NCBI RefSeq assembly: GCF_012396015.1
Contig: NZ_JAAXOQ010000022.1
Coordinates: 1-64,000, forward strand
Length of the DNA stretch: 64,000 bases
Origin: Tsukamurella spumae
Lineage (GTDB): Bacteria > Actinomycetota > Actinomycetes > Mycobacteriales > Mycobacteriaceae
Reading direction: 5' to 3'
The notes beneath the pieces are model-generated. The model ran no database searches. It saw nothing but the letters and a program-made list of their open reading frames with translations, and was not told where the DNA came from. Below, in pieces: positions 46,609-56,004 of the stretch; the stretch's first letter is position 1; every line of letters begins with the position of its first letter. Position numbers and translations under genes: made by a program.

Positions 46609-47604
46609 ATGCGCGCATTGATCCAGGACGAGTTCGGCGATCCCGCGAGCGTCCTGTCCGTCCGCGAGGTCCCGCTCCCGGAGCCTCGCGCCGGCCAGGT
46701 CCGGATCCGAACCCTGCTCTCCCCCATCCATAATCACGACCTGTGGACCGTGAAGGGCGACTACGGCTACAAGCCCACGATGCCCGCCGCGGCAGGCTCC
46801 GAGGCGGTCGGTGTCATCGACGCCCTCGGCGAGGGGGTCGAGGGGTTCACCGTCGGCCAGCGCGTCGCGACCGGTTCGGCGTTCGGCACCTGGGCGGAGT
46901 ACTTCGTCGCCGGAGCCGCCGGCCTGATGCCCGTCCCCGACGCCATCGCGGACGAGGCAGCCGCGCAGCTGTTCTCGATGCCGTTCAGCGCGATCAGCCT
47001 GCTCGACTACCTGAACGTCCAGCCCGGGCAGTGGATCGTGCAGAACACCGCGAACGGCATGGTCGGGCGCATGCTGGCACAGCTCGCGACCGCCCGCGGG
47101 ATCAACGTCACGGGCCTCGTCCGACGGTCCGCCGCCATCGACGAGCTCGCGACCTTCGGCGTGACGAATGTGATCGCCACCGACACCGAGGGCTGGCGCG
47201 CCCGCGCCAAGGAGCTCGCGGGCGAGGCCGGCTACGCGGCCGCCGTCGACTCCATCGGCGGCGCGGCGAGCACCCAGCTCGCCCTGCTCCTCGGCCAGCG
47301 CGGCACCCTCGTCTCGTTCGGCGCGATGAGTGCCACCGACCCCGGCCAGGGCGCGATGCTGGAGATCCCCGTCAACGTCGCGATCTTCAAGGAGATCGTC
47401 GTCAAGGGCTTCTGGGGCCGCACCGTGAGCCAGGAGATGGATCCCGCGAAGCGGGCCGAGCTGATGAGCGAGGTCATTCAGGGCGTCACAGCGGGCACGC
47501 TCGCGCTCCCGGTCGACGCCGTGTTCGGCATCGACGAGATCTCCGCCGCGGCCGCCGCAAGCGGACGCGCGGGCCGCGTCGGCAAGGTCCTCCTGCGCCC
47601 CTGA
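46609..47604 (+). CDS. Zinc-independent MDR-family NADPH oxidoreductase
   Basis: 331 residues of the medium-chain dehydrogenase/reductase superfamily, of the quinone-oxidoreductase or trans-2-enoyl reductase style. The N-terminal catalytic domain (HNHDLWTVKGDYGYKPTMPAAAGSEAVG) lacks the zinc ligands of alcohol dehydrogenases. The cofactor domain has NTANGMVGRMLAQLATARG in place of the usual G-x-G-x-x-G. It follows ohr by 33 bases with AAGGAG ahead of the ATG, so it is likely part of the ohrR-ohr operon and may act on peroxide-derived carbonyls. Confidence 0.85.
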   Translation: MRALIQDEFGDPASVLSVREVPLPEPRAGQVRIRTLLSPIHNHDLWTVKGDYGYKPTMPAAAGSEAVGVIDALGEGVEGFTVGQRVATGSAFGTWAEYFVAGAAGLMPVPDAIADEAAAQLFSMPFSAISLLDYLNVQPGQWIVQNTANGMVGRMLAQLATARGINVTGLVRRSAAIDELATFGVTNVIATDTEGWRARAKELAGEAGYAAAVDSIGGAASTQLALLLGQRGTLVSFGAMSATDPGQGAMLEIPVNVAIFKEIVVKGFWGRTVSQEMDPAKRAELMSEVIQGVTAGTLALPVDAVFGIDEISAAAAASGRAGRVGKVLLRP

Positions 47605-47613
47605 CGTGCCGAT

Positions 47614-47648
47614 CGATGCCCGACGGTGCCCGGCACCGTCGGGCATCG
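47614..47648. terminator. Perfect 16-base-pair hairpin after the oxidoreductase gene
   Basis: CGATGCCCGACGGTGC, loop CCG, GCACCGTCGGGCATCG. It lies 9 bases past the stop and 14 bases beyond the stop of the convergent gene at 47662. Both arms contain the repeated nonamer CGACGGTGC. Confidence 0.85.
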
Positions 47649-47661
47649 GCGTGCGCGGGCG

Positions 47662-48072
47662 CTATTCGGCGACGAGGCGGCGGCGCGCGTCGACGCCCTG
47701 GGCCAGTACGAACAGCACGAACTCGCGCAGCGCGTCGCCCCCGAGCGTGCCGGCGGGGAAGCTGTAGTGCAGCACCAGATCCGCGGAGACCTCGCGCTCC
47801 ATGAGCCGCAGCGAACCGAACTGGATGCTCTCCGCCACGGAGCGCACGTCGGCGCGGAGCTCCTCGGTGAGCGCGAGATCCCATGCCACGACCTGGGTGA
47901 GCGAATACACGTCGACATCGCGCGCCAGCTCGAAGACCTGGACGGAAGCCGGTGTCTCGCCGAAATCGATCAGCACGGCCTGATTCTCGTCGCGGCGCAG
48001 AACCACCCCGTCGGCCAGGGCGGACTCGAGACGCGAGCGCAGCGCGTCGAGCCGTGGATCCTGCGCGCTCAC
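47662..48072 (-). CDS. Conserved hypothetical protein downstream of uppS
   Basis: 136 residues, matching in place and size the M. tuberculosis gene next to uppS (Rv2360c). The GTG at 48072 overlaps the uppS TGA as GTGA. The sequence has an acidic, mixed alpha/beta look ([23 protein letters not shown] and [17 protein letters not shown]), without catalytic motifs that I recognise. It is soluble. Its coupling to uppS suggests a linked role, but none is known. Confidence 0.75.
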   Translation of the reverse strand: MSAQDPRLDALRSRLESALADGVVLRRDENQAVLIDFGETPASVQVFELARDVDVYSLTQVVAWDLALTEELRADVRSVAESIQFGSLRLMEREVSADLVLHYSFPAGTLGGDALREFVLFVLAQGVDARRRLVAE

Positions 48073-48878
48073 TGCGCGCCGCCGAACCGACGGTCGCGCT
48101 GGGCGTACTCGAGGCACGCGGCCCAGAGGTTGCGGCGGTCGAAATCCGGGAACAGCGTGTCCTGGTAGACGTATTCGGCGTAGGCGCTCTCCCACAGCAG
48201 GAAGTTCGACGAGCGCTTCTCTCCCGACGGGCGCAGGAACAGGTCCACGTCGGGCATGTCCGGCTGGTAGAGGTACTGCTGGAAGGACTGCTCGGTGATG
48301 CGCTCCGGGTTGATCTCCCCCGCCGCCGCCCGCCGCGCGATCTCCCGTGCGGCATCGACGATCTCGGCGCGGCCTCCGTAGTTGACGCACATCGTCAGGG
48401 TCATGACGGTGTTGTCCTTCGTCAGCTCCTCGGCGACCTCGAGCTCCTTGATCACGCTGGCCCACAGGCGCGGTCGTCGGCCGGCCCACTTCACCCGCAC
48501 CCCCATCTCGTGCATCTCGTCGCGCCGGCGGCGGATCACGTCGCGGTTGAAGCCCATGAGGAAGCGCACCTCCTCGGGGCTGCGCGACCAGTTCTCCGTC
48601 GAGAAGGCGTACGCCGACAGCTGTTTCACGCCGATCTCGATGCACCCGCAGACGGTGTCCATGAGCACCGCCTCACCGCGCTTGTGCCCCTCGGTGCGCG
48701 CCATGCCGCGCTCCTTGGCCCAGCGGCCGTTGCCGTCCATCACGAGGGCGACGTGGTTCGGGACCAGCTCCGCGGGAATCTCCGGGGGCGTCGCGCCCGA
48801 CGGGTGCGGGTCGGGTGGGCGCACCGTCGTCACCCGCTCGGGTGCCGTCTTGGATCTACCCCGCCGCAGTCCCGGCAC
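48069..48878 (-). CDS. uppS: Undecaprenyl/decaprenyl diphosphate synthase, cis type
   Basis: 269 residues. It builds the polyprenyl lipid carrier for cell-wall synthesis (decaprenyl diphosphate in mycobacteria). The catalytic Asp48 is in [11 protein letters not shown], followed by [16 protein letters not shown] and the final signature [18 protein letters not shown]. The GTG at 48878 has GGGAGG 5-6 bases upstream and lies 23 bases inside the end of recO. The frame is open 6 codons further up. Confidence 0.95.
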   Translation of the reverse strand: MPGLRRGRSKTAPERVTTVRPPDPHPSGATPPEIPAELVPNHVALVMDGNGRWAKERGMARTEGHKRGEAVLMDTVCGCIEIGVKQLSAYAFSTENWSRSPEEVRFLMGFNRDVIRRRRDEMHEMGVRVKWAGRRPRLWASVIKELEVAEELTKDNTVMTLTMCVNYGGRAEIVDAAREIARRAAAGEINPERITEQSFQQYLYQPDMPDVDLFLRPSGEKRSSNFLLWESAYAEYVYQDTLFPDFDRRNLWAACLEYAQRDRRFGGAQ

Positions 48879-49653
48879 CGTCGACCTCCCTCTCACCGGC
48901 CGTCAGCGCCGGACTGTGCGGCGCGTGCCGCTCGATCATCGGCAGCGATCGCAGCTGCCGTCCCACGTGCCACTGTAGGTGCGCCGCGGCGAGGCCCGCG
49001 CCCTGCCGGCGCACCCGGTCGCCCATCGTCTCGGCGAAGTTGAAATCGGCCCGGGCCAGCGCGGCCATCAGATCCAGCACGCCCGGCCCCGGCACCGCCG
49101 ACCCCGGCGGACGGCAATGCACACAGACCGCCCCACCCGCGGCCACGTGGAAGGCACGATGCGGCCCCTCGTCCCCACAGCGGGCGCACAGCGTGAGCGC
49201 GGGTGCCCAGCCCGCGGAATCCATGGCGCGCAGCAGGAACGAGATCAGCACGAGGTCGCGGTCGCGCACGCCCGCCGCGATCGCCCGCAGGGCCCCGACG
49301 GTGAGCCTGTGCAGCTCCGGCGCGGGGGCCCGCTCCTCGCCCGCGAGCCGCTCCGCGGTCTCGATCACCGTGCAGGCGGTGGTGTACCGGCCGTAGTCGC
49401 CCGCCAGATCACCCGAGTAGGCGGCGATGGAGTGCACCTGCGTCACCATGTCCAGATTGCGGCCGGGGTGCAGCTGCAGGTCGACGTGGGCGAACAGCTC
49501 CAGCCGGGCACCGAACCGCGACCGCGGCCGGCGCACCCCCTTCGCCACCGCGCGGACCAGGCCGTTCTCCCGGGTCAGCAGCGTGAGGATGTAGTCGGCC
49601 TCCCCCAGCTTGTGCTGCCGCAGCACCACAGCGCTGTCCCGGTACGACCTCAT
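48856..49653 (-). CDS. recO: DNA repair protein RecO
   Basis: About 265 residues. RecO loads RecA on single-stranded DNA with RecR. The N-terminal OB fold begins [20 protein letters not shown], and a zinc site CARCGDEG...CVHC lies in the C-terminal half. Start ATGs at 49665, 49662 and 49653 compete; I took 49653, which gives the family's common N-terminus. It overlaps uppS downstream. Confidence 0.93.
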   Translation of the reverse strand: MRSYRDSAVVLRQHKLGEADYILTLLTRENGLVRAVAKGVRRPRSRFGARLELFAHVDLQLHPGRNLDMVTQVHSIAAYSGDLAGDYGRYTTACTVIETAERLAGEERAPAPELHRLTVGALRAIAAGVRDRDLVLISFLLRAMDSAGWAPALTLCARCGDEGPHRAFHVAAGGAVCVHCRPPGSAVPGPGVLDLMAALARADFNFAETMGDRVRRQGAGLAAAHLQWHVGRQLRSLPMIERHAPHSPALTAGEREVDGAGTAAG

Positions 49654-49727
49654 GAGCACCATCATCCCACCCCACCCCGACAGATGCGCCCGTGCCGTGC
49701 GGCGCGTCGGAACCTGTCAGTCACCGG

Positions 49728-49916
49728 GTGCACGATGGCGTGCAGCATCGGACCGAAGAGCCGCGCCGCCGAGACGGTTGGGCGATCATCGACGATCTGC
49801 TCAGATCGTCACTGGGCACCACGACAGAGCGCGGAATCTCGATGCACATGGCGACGATCCGGTACCGCGAGGATACTGAGAACCGGAAGCAGACCACGGG
49901 AGGCCACCATGACTGA
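49728..49916 (+). CDS. Possible small protein coupled to the gene at 49909
   Basis: A frame open from 49692 with GTG starts at 49728 and 49740 gives about 62 residues, including GWAIIDDLLRSSLGTTTERG and SMHMATIRYREDTENRKQ. Its third codon positions are strongly GC-rich, as in real genes here, and its TGA (49914-49916) overlaps the start of the next gene by 8 bases. There is no good ribosome site and I know no relatives. It may be a gene or the remnant of one. Confidence 0.4.
   Translation: MHDGVQHRTEEPRRRDGWAIIDDLLRSSLGTTTERGISMHMATIRYREDTENRKQTTGGHHD
49791..49810. promoter_or_regulatory. Inverted repeat GACGATCT-GCTC-AGATCGTC
   Basis: A perfect 8-base inverted repeat with a 4-base loop, 99 bases before the gene at 49909 and inside the possible small ORF before it. 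It could be an operator or an mRNA hairpin. A promoter-like GATACT stands at 49872-49877, downstream of it. Confidence 0.4.
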
Positions 49917-50121
49917 CGCGACGCGAGATCCGGTGTCCATCGACGAGCGTCGGGACATGATCCGTGTGGTCGTGAGTGGACTGCGCGCGTTCAAGGATCC
50001 TGTGCCCCAACAGATGATCGACTTCGTCGAGGGCAGGGCCGACGACCCCGGGCCACTTCCGGACACCGAGAAGTACCGAAATGCGCGTCCCACCTGGTGG
50101 CAGCGGATGCTCGGCCGCTAG
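49909..50121 (+). CDS. Small hypothetical protein
   Basis: 70 residues from an ATG with GGGAGG 6 bases upstream. The sequence is charged and probably helical (SIDERRDMIRVVVSGLRAFK, then a Pro/Asp-rich hinge, ending RPTWWQRMLGR). It runs against the direction of recO and era, which are on the other strand, and ends 10 bases before the era stop. I do not recognise a family. Confidence 0.65.
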   Translation: MTDATRDPVSIDERRDMIRVVVSGLRAFKDPVPQQMIDFVEGRADDPGPLPDTEKYRNARPTWWQRMLGR

Positions 50122-50131
50122 AACCAAGACT

Positions 50132-51088
50132 CTAGAAACCCAGCCGCCCCAGCTGCTTCGGATCGCGCTGCCAGTCCTTGGCCACCTTCACGTGCAGCGA
50201 CAGGTACACCTTGCGGCCCAGGAGCTTCTCGATCTCCTCGCGCGCGGCGGTACCCACCGACTTCAGGCGCGAGCCGCCCTTGCCGATGATGATCGCCTTC
50301 TGCGACGACCGCTCCACGTACAGCAGCGCGTGCACCTCCAGCATCGCGGGCCTGCCCGACTTCTCCTGCGCCGGCGTCTTCTCCCGCTCGACCACCTCCT
50401 CGATGACCACGGCCAGGGAGTGCGGCAGCTCGTCGCGCACGCCCTCGAGCGCCGCCTCGCGGATCAGCTCGGCCATCATCGTGTCGTCGTCGGTGTCGGT
50501 GACCTCGCCGTCCGGGTAGAACGCGGGCCCCGGCTTCATCTTCGAGGCGATCAGCTGCACCAGCTCCTCGACCTGCTGGCCCGAGGTCGCCGACACGGGG
50601 ATCACGTCGCAGCCGTCGCCCAGGAACGCCGACACCGCCAGCAGCTGCTCGGCGACCCTGTCGCGGCCCACCTTGTCGATCTTGGTGACCACACCCATCA
50701 GCTGCGTGCGCGGCGCCATGTGCCGAACCTGGTCGAGGATGTACTTGTCGCCGGGGCCGATCTTCTCGTCCACCGGGATGGTCAGGCAGATGAGGTCGAC
50801 CTCGGAGTAGGTGTCGCGCACCAGGTCGTTGAGTCGTTGCCCCAGCAGGGTCCGCGGGCGGTGCAGGCCGGGCGTGTCCACCAGCACCAGCTGGCAGTCG
50901 GGCCGGTTGACGATGCCGCGAATCGTCGAGCGGGTCGTCTGCGGCCGCGAACTCGTGATGGCCACCTTGGTCCCGACCAGGGCGTTGGTCAGCGTGGACT
51001 TGCCCGTGTTGGGCCGTCCGACGAAGCAGACGAATCCGGAGCGGAAGTCCCCGCCCTCGTCGCCGCCGGTCTCGATCTCCTCGGTCAC
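50132..51088 (-). CDS. era: GTPase Era
   Basis: 318 residues. Era binds 16S rRNA and helps small-subunit assembly. The GTPase motifs are G1 GRPNTGKS (residues 24-31), G2 in RPQTTR, G3 DTPG, and G4 TKID. The C-terminal KH domain shows SSQKAIIIGKGGSRLKSVG. The GTG start overlaps the upstream gene's TGA as GTGA. It is part of the conserved hrcA-to-era run. Confidence 0.96.
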   Translation of the reverse strand: MTEEIETGGDEGGDFRSGFVCFVGRPNTGKSTLTNALVGTKVAITSSRPQTTRSTIRGIVNRPDCQLVLVDTPGLHRPRTLLGQRLNDLVRDTYSEVDLICLTIPVDEKIGPGDKYILDQVRHMAPRTQLMGVVTKIDKVGRDRVAEQLLAVSAFLGDGCDVIPVSATSGQQVEELVQLIASKMKPGPAFYPDGEVTDTDDDTMMAELIREAALEGVRDELPHSLAVVIEEVVEREKTPAQEKSGRPAMLEVHALLYVERSSQKAIIIGKGGSRLKSVGTAAREEIEKLLGRKVYLSLHVKVAKDWQRDPKQLGRLGF

Positions 51089-51405
51089 GTCCGCGCCTCT
51101 CCACGCTCGTCGAACAACAGAATCGGCGCCGCCGGCGACACCTCGTGCACTGCCGCGGCTCCGGCGTCGGCACCGTCGGCCTCCCCCACGAGCACAGCGG
51201 CCTCGAAGCCCTCCGCCCCGGAACCCAGCGCGGTCGCGACCGCCACCTGCAGCCCCGTCAACGCCAGGGACCGCAGGGCGACGGGCGCGCCGGCGTAGGT
51301 GCGGCCGTCGAGGTCACGGACCGCCGCGCCGTGCGCGGACCCGGCCCGGCCCATCGCGCCGCGGGCCAGGGTCACCAGCTTGCGGTCCTCGTCGGAGACG
51401 TCCAT
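51085..51405 (-). CDS. Cytidine-deaminase-like protein lacking catalytic residues
   Basis: 106 residues in the position of M. tuberculosis Rv2365c, between corC and era. The fold pattern (RDLDGRTYAGAPVALRSLALTGLQVAVATALGSG, VHEVSPAAPILLFD) resembles the cytidine deaminase family. The zinc-binding H-A-E and P-C-x2-C motifs are missing and the protein has no cysteine at all. It is therefore unlikely to be a deaminase. The ATG overlaps the corC stop by one base and the stop overlaps era by four. Confidence 0.75.
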   Translation of the reverse strand: MDVSDEDRKLVTLARGAMGRAGSAHGAAVRDLDGRTYAGAPVALRSLALTGLQVAVATALGSGAEGFEAAVLVGEADGADAGAAAVHEVSPAAPILLFDERGEART

Positions 51406-52730
51406 CACGCGGGTTCCCTCTCGTCGGTGGCAGCGCCGTCGTCGGACGACTCCGGCTCGGGAACCAGGCGGTGCACGAGCACCGTGGTGATCCGCATCCT
51501 CCCACGCCGGTTCGTGGTGCCCTCCGCCTCGAGCATCAGCCCGTGCGCGTGGGCCGCGGAACCGGGCAGGGGCACGCGGCCGAGAGCGAGGCCGAGCAGG
51601 CCGCCTACGGTGTCGACCTCGTCCTCCTCGATGTCCTCGTCGAACAGCTCCCCCAGGGTCTCGAGGTCGAGGCGCGCGGACACCCGGAAGAGCCCGTCGC
51701 CGAGCTCCTCGACGGGAGCGATCTCGCCGGCGTCGTACTCGTCGGTGATCTCGCCGACGATCTCCTCGAGGACGTCCTCGATCGTGACGAGACCGGCGAT
51801 CGAGCCGTACTCGTTGACCAGCACCGCCATGTGGTTGTTCGTGCGCTGCATCTCGCGGAGCAGGGCGTCGACCGGCTTCGAGTCGGGCACGAAGACAGCG
51901 GGACGGGCCATCCGGCCGACCTCGATGGTGCCGTGCCGGTCGTCCCCCGGGCCGCTGAGCAGGGCGACGAGGTCCTTGAGGTAGACCACGCCCCGCACGT
52001 CGTCGACGTTCTCCCCGATGACCGGGATGCGTGAGTGACCCGAGCGCACGGCGAGTCGAGTGGCCTGCGTGACGGACTTGTCCGCCTCGATCCACACGAT
52101 CTCGGGCCGCGGGACCATGACCTCACGGGCCGCGGTGTCCCCGAGCTCGAAGACGGACTGGATCATCTTGCCCTCGTCCTCGGCGACCACGCCGCGCTGC
52201 TGCGCGAGGTCCACGAGCTCGCGCAGCTCGACCTCCGTCGCGAATGGGCCGTTGCGGTAGCCGCGACCCGGCGTGATGGCGTTACCGAGGAGGATGAGCA
52301 GGCGGGTGATCGGGCCCATGAGGATCGCGATCGCCTGTAGCACCACGGCCGCGGTGCAGCCCAGCGTGTACGCGTGCTGCCGGCCGAGGGTGCGGGGTCC
52401 GACGCCGATCAGGACGTAGCTGATCACCGTCATCAGCGTTGCGGTGAGCACCGCGGTCCACACCGTCGACAGGTAGCGATCGAGGACCAGGAAGACCAGC
52501 ACGGTGGCGAGGACCTCGCACGCCGTGCGCAGCAGCACCACCAGGTTGACGTACATCGGACGGTTGACGAGCACGCGCTGCAGGCGCCGCGCGCCCGGAC
52601 GGCCGTCCTCGACGAGGTCCTCCACCCGCGCCGGGGACACCGTGAGCAGAGCGGAGTCGAGGGCCGCGAACAGTCCGCCCAGGAGGACGAGCCCGACGAC
52701 GCCGACGATCAGCAGGATCGACGAGAACAC
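51405..52730 (-). CDS. CorC/HlyC-type membrane protein with CBS domains
   Basis: 441 residues. The N-terminal DUF21 domain has three to four membrane helices ([45 protein letters not shown], and [13 protein letters not shown]). Two CBS domains follow ([18 protein letters not shown] and [20 protein letters not shown]), then a C-terminal CorC_HlyC domain. Proteins of this build act in magnesium or cobalt export and tolerance. The GTG start is 3 bases after the ybeY stop. Confidence 0.93.
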   Translation of the reverse strand: MFSSILLIVGVVGLVLLGGLFAALDSALLTVSPARVEDLVEDGRPGARRLQRVLVNRPMYVNLVVLLRTACEVLATVLVFLVLDRYLSTVWTAVLTATLMTVISYVLIGVGPRTLGRQHAYTLGCTAAVVLQAIAILMGPITRLLILLGNAITPGRGYRNGPFATEVELRELVDLAQQRGVVAEDEGKMIQSVFELGDTAAREVMVPRPEIVWIEADKSVTQATRLAVRSGHSRIPVIGENVDDVRGVVYLKDLVALLSGPGDDRHGTIEVGRMARPAVFVPDSKPVDALLREMQRTNNHMAVLVNEYGSIAGLVTIEDVLEEIVGEITDEYDAGEIAPVEELGDGLFRVSARLDLETLGELFDEDIEEDEVDTVGGLLGLALGRVPLPGSAAHAHGLMLEAEGTTNRRGRMRITTVLVHRLVPEPESSDDGAATDEREPA

Positions 52731-52733
52731 GCG

Positions 52734-53273
52734 TCAGTCCCGCCGCCCCAGGAAGCCCGCGCGGCCCAGCAGCGTGTCGTCGCGCGCGGACTGCCGGGCC
52801 CGGCGGTCGCGCTCGCGCTGCTGCGCGTAGTAGTCGGCGAGGATGCCGTCCTGGAGCGCGAACATCTCCCGCTCCTCCTCCGGCTCGGCGTGATCGAAGC
52901 CGAGCAGGTGCAGCACGCCGTGCACCGTGAGCACGTTGAGCTCGTGGTCCGTCGAATGCCCGGCGGCCTCGGCCTGCTCGGCGGCGAACTGCGGGCACAG
53001 CACGATGTCGCCGAGGGTCGCGGGGCCCGCGTCCACCATGTCGGGACGGCCGCCCGGGGTGAGCTCGTCCATCGGGAAGCTCATCACGTCGGTGGGGCCG
53101 GGCAGGTCCATCCACTTCACGTGCAGGTCGGCCATGGTGTCCAGGTCGACGGCGAGCATGTTCAGCTCGGCGCCCGGGTGCACGTCCATCGCGGCGATGG
53201 CGAACGCGGCCACCGCCACGACCTCGGCCTCGTCGACCTCGAAACCGGACTCGTTGGCGAATTCGATGCTCAT
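52734..53273 (-). CDS. ybeY: Endoribonuclease YbeY
   Basis: 179 residues. It is a zinc-dependent RNase that matures 16S rRNA and takes part in 70S quality control. The metal site H-x3-H-x5-H is in [12 protein letters not shown]. The block DVMSFPMDE is typical. The C-terminal 40 residues are a basic extension seen in actinobacterial forms. It overlaps phoH as ATGA and is followed closely by corC. Confidence 0.95.
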   Translation of the reverse strand: MSIEFANESGFEVDEAEVVAVAAFAIAAMDVHPGAELNMLAVDLDTMADLHVKWMDLPGPTDVMSFPMDELTPGGRPDMVDAGPATLGDIVLCPQFAAEQAEAAGHSTDHELNVLTVHGVLHLLGFDHAEPEEEREMFALQDGILADYYAQQRERDRRARQSARDDTLLGRAGFLGRRD

Positions 53274-54319
53274 CGGCGCCCCGGGATCCGTCGCGCGCCA
53301 CCCAGCTGGGGGCGCTTGGTGGCTTCGAGCTGCTGCTCGAACTGGGCGTAGGCGTCCACGATCTCGGCGACCAGGCGGTGCCGGACCACGTCGGCGCTGG
53401 TCAGCTCGGCTATGTGGATGTCGTCGATGCCGCGCAGGATCTGCACCGCGGCGCGCAGCCCGCTGGTGGCGCCGCCCGGGAGGTCCACCTGAGACGCGTC
53501 GCCCGTGACCACGATCTTCGAGCCGAATCCCAGGCGGGTGAGGAACATCTTCATCTGCTCGGCGGTGGTGTTCTGCGCCTCGTCGAGGATGATGAAGGCG
53601 TCGTTGAGCGAGCGACCACGCATGAAGGCGAGCGGCGCGACCTCGATGACCCCGGCCTCCATGAGCTTGGGGATCGACTCCGGGTCGATCATGTCGTGCA
53701 GCGCGTCGTACAGCGGCCGCAGGTACGGGTCGATCTTGTCGTTGAGCGTGCCGGGCAGGAAGCCGAGCCGCTCCCCCGCCTCCACTGCGGGCCGGGTGAG
53801 GATGATGCGGCTGACCTGCTTGGTCTGCAGCGCCTGCACCGCCTTCGCCATCGCGAGGTAGGTCTTGCCCGTGCCGGCGGGGCCGATGCCGAAGACGATG
53901 GTGTGCTCGTCGATCGCGTCGACGTACTTCTTCTGGTTGACCGTCTTCGGGCGCACCGTCTTGCCGCGGCGCGAGATGATGTCGAGCGTGAGCACCTCGG
54001 CGGGCGACTCACCGGAACCGTCGGTCATCATCGCGACGGAGCGGCGCACCTCCTCCGGGCTCACCGCGACGCCGCTGCGGACGGCGGCGAGCAGTTCGGC
54101 GACGACGCGCTCGGCGAGCGCCACGTCGGCCGGGGTGCCCGACAGCGTGATGACATTGCCGCGGGCGTGGACGTCGGCGGCGAGCACGCCTTCCAGGGCA
54201 CGCAGATTCGCGTCCGCGGGGCCGAGGAGTCCGAAGGTCAGCTCGATGGGGATCTCGATGGTGGACCGCGCCGGGGTCACTGCCTGGGCGCGGATATCGG
54301 AACTGTTGCTCTCTGGCAC
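53270..54319 (-). CDS. phoH: PhoH family ATPase
   Basis: About 349 residues. A short N-terminal KH-like region is followed by a PhoH ATPase domain with Walker A GPAGTGKT (about residues 146-153) and Walker B FIILDEAQ. Related proteins act on RNA with YbeY. I preferred the GTG at 54319 over one at 54358, because its length fits M. tuberculosis PhoH1; the GAAGGA ribosome site is some 12 bases away. It is coupled to ybeY. Confidence 0.92.
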   Translation of the reverse strand: MPESNSSDIRAQAVTPARSTIEIPIELTFGLLGPADANLRALEGVLAADVHARGNVITLSGTPADVALAERVVAELLAAVRSGVAVSPEEVRRSVAMMTDGSGESPAEVLTLDIISRRGKTVRPKTVNQKKYVDAIDEHTIVFGIGPAGTGKTYLAMAKAVQALQTKQVSRIILTRPAVEAGERLGFLPGTLNDKIDPYLRPLYDALHDMIDPESIPKLMEAGVIEVAPLAFMRGRSLNDAFIILDEAQNTTAEQMKMFLTRLGFGSKIVVTGDASQVDLPGGATSGLRAAVQILRGIDDIHIAELTSADVVRHRLVAEIVDAYAQFEQQLEATKRPQLGGARRIPGRR

Positions 54320-54427
54320 GCGGTGCGTCGATCCTTCGTCGATGAGGCGGGGCACCACCCCGTCGGGGCGGATATCTGCAGTTTAGTCCCCCACCGGGTG
54401 GCACCGCCTCCGAGATTCGGACAGCCC

Positions 54428-55153
54428 CTACTTCGCGGAGAGCTCCTCGATCGCGGCGACGGTGGCGGCGTGCCCTTTGGAACCGGGCTCGAGGAAGTCG
54501 TCGTGACCTTCCTTCTCGATCATCGTCAGCGTCACGTCTCCCATGCCGTTCTCCTGCGCACGCTGCAGGAACCACTCGGAGAGCTGATACGGCACCTGCT
54601 CGTCGAGCCGCCCGTGCAGCACGCGCACGGGGGTCGCGAAGGGCATCTGCCCGACGGGGCTGGCCTCGGCGAAGGTGCGCTTGAGCAGCCGCGGGTTCGC
54701 ATTCGGTCCGAGGTCGAAGAGCAGCCGCATCGACTGATCACCGTCGCCGCGCTCGATCAGGTCGAGGACCCCGCCGCGGGAGATGACGCCGAGCAGGTCG
54801 TCGGGGCGCTGCGCGGCCGCCCACACGGCGAGGGTGGCGCCGGCGCTGTGCGCGGCGACGATGTGCCCCGCGCCCTTCGCGAGCTTCGCGGTGCCGTAGT
54901 CGATGGCGGCGAGCACGTCCTGGCTGAGGATCGGCCAGGTGACGCCGGGCTCACCGACCCGGCGGTACTCGATGTTCCACACCGGGTAGCCGCGGTCGTT
55001 GAGGTCCTTGGCGACCTTCGCCTCCATCTTCATGGTGTAGAGGCTGCGCCAGAACCCACCGTGCACCAGTGTGATCAGCGGCTTGTCCGCATCGCCCGGG
55101 TAGAAGTGGCCGTGCTGCGAGTCCTCGCTGCCGTAGAAGATGCGACGCGCCAT
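54428..55153 (-). CDS. Alpha/beta hydrolase, kynurenine-formamidase-like
   Basis: A 241-residue hydrolase. The oxyanion motif HGGFW and the nucleophile elbow AHSAGA (Ser in G/H-x-S-x-G) are clear, with a C-terminal Asp in LHGRLDEQVP and His in EGHDDF. The family includes arylformamidases and carboxylesterases. It is inserted between rsmE and phoH, where M. tuberculosis has other genes. The ATG at 55153 is preceded by AGGAGG about 11 bases upstream. Confidence 0.85.
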   Translation of the reverse strand: MARRIFYGSEDSQHGHFYPGDADKPLITLVHGGFWRSLYTMKMEAKVAKDLNDRGYPVWNIEYRRVGEPGVTWPILSQDVLAAIDYGTAKLAKGAGHIVAAHSAGATLAVWAAAQRPDDLLGVISRGGVLDLIERGDGDQSMRLLFDLGPNANPRLLKRTFAEASPVGQMPFATPVRVLHGRLDEQVPYQLSEWFLQRAQENGMGDVTLTMIEKEGHDDFLEPGSKGHAATVAAIEELSAK

Positions 55154-55209
55154 CGTGTCCGAGCCCTCCTGAGCCACCCCGCCGCACCGGCGTCCCGCCG
55201 GTCCGGCCG

Positions 55210-55998
55210 TCAGTCCGGCGGGGTGCCGGACCATCTGTCGGTCATTACTCCCAGAGCACCCAGGGCGACGGCGGCCGCGGTGGAAGTCCGCAGCACCGTC
55301 GGGCCGAGGAGCGCGGGCTGCGCGCCCATCCCGACCAGGGCATCCAGTTCCTCGGGGCTGATTCCGCCCTCCGGCCCCACCACGATAACGATGGTTCCGG
55401 TTACTGAGAAGTCAACCTCACCCAACGGGACCGCCGAACCCTCATGTAGGACAACTACATTCGCATCCATACTGGTGAGTAGCGGAACGAGTTCCCGCGT
55501 GGTCACGAGGTCGTGGATCTCCGGAACATACGCTCGCCGAGCCTGTTTCGCGGCCGATCGGGCCACCGCGCGCCACCGCGCGACGCCCTTCTCCGCCTTC
55601 GCCGAGCCCTTCCCGGAACCCTTGCCGCCGGCCCCGCCGCCGTCCCAGCGGGAGACGCAACGCGCCGCCTGCCAGGGGATGATCTCGTCGATCCCCGCCT
55701 CGGTCGCCAACTCGACGGCGAGCTCGGAGCGGTCGGACTTGGGCAGGGCCTGCACCAGCACGACCCGTGGGGACGCGGGCGGCACCGTCCACGTCTGCGA
55801 GCAGCGCACCGTCACGTCCGCCTTGCCGACCGCGATCGCGGTGCACCGGGCGAAGCCCCCGGCACCGTCGGACAGGACGAGTTCCTCGCCCACCCGGACG
55901 CGCCGCACCGCCGCGGCGTGCCGGCCCTCGTCACCGGCCAGCAGGAACTCCCCTCCTTCGGCCGGGAGCGCCTCGGCGAGGAAGACGGTGGCCGCCAC
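55210..55998 (-). CDS. rsmE: 16S rRNA (uracil-1498-N3)-methyltransferase
   Basis: 262 residues of the SPOUT methyltransferase family. The N-terminal PUA-like domain (GDEGRHAAAVRRVRVGEELVLSDG) is followed by the SPOUT fold with its knot, VVGPEGGISPEEL and LGPTVLRTSTAAAVALGAL. A Gly/Lys-rich insertion (GGKGSGKGSAKAEKG) is unusual in the middle. The GTG start is 6 bases after the dnaJ2 stop. Confidence 0.95.
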   Translation of the reverse strand: MAATVFLAEALPAEGGEFLLAGDEGRHAAAVRRVRVGEELVLSDGAGGFARCTAIAVGKADVTVRCSQTWTVPPASPRVVLVQALPKSDRSELAVELATEAGIDEIIPWQAARCVSRWDGGGAGGKGSGKGSAKAEKGVARWRAVARSAAKQARRAYVPEIHDLVTTRELVPLLTSMDANVVVLHEGSAVPLGEVDFSVTGTIVIVVGPEGGISPEELDALVGMGAQPALLGPTVLRTSTAAAVALGALGVMTDRWSGTPPD

Positions 55999-56004
55999 CC
56001 GCGG

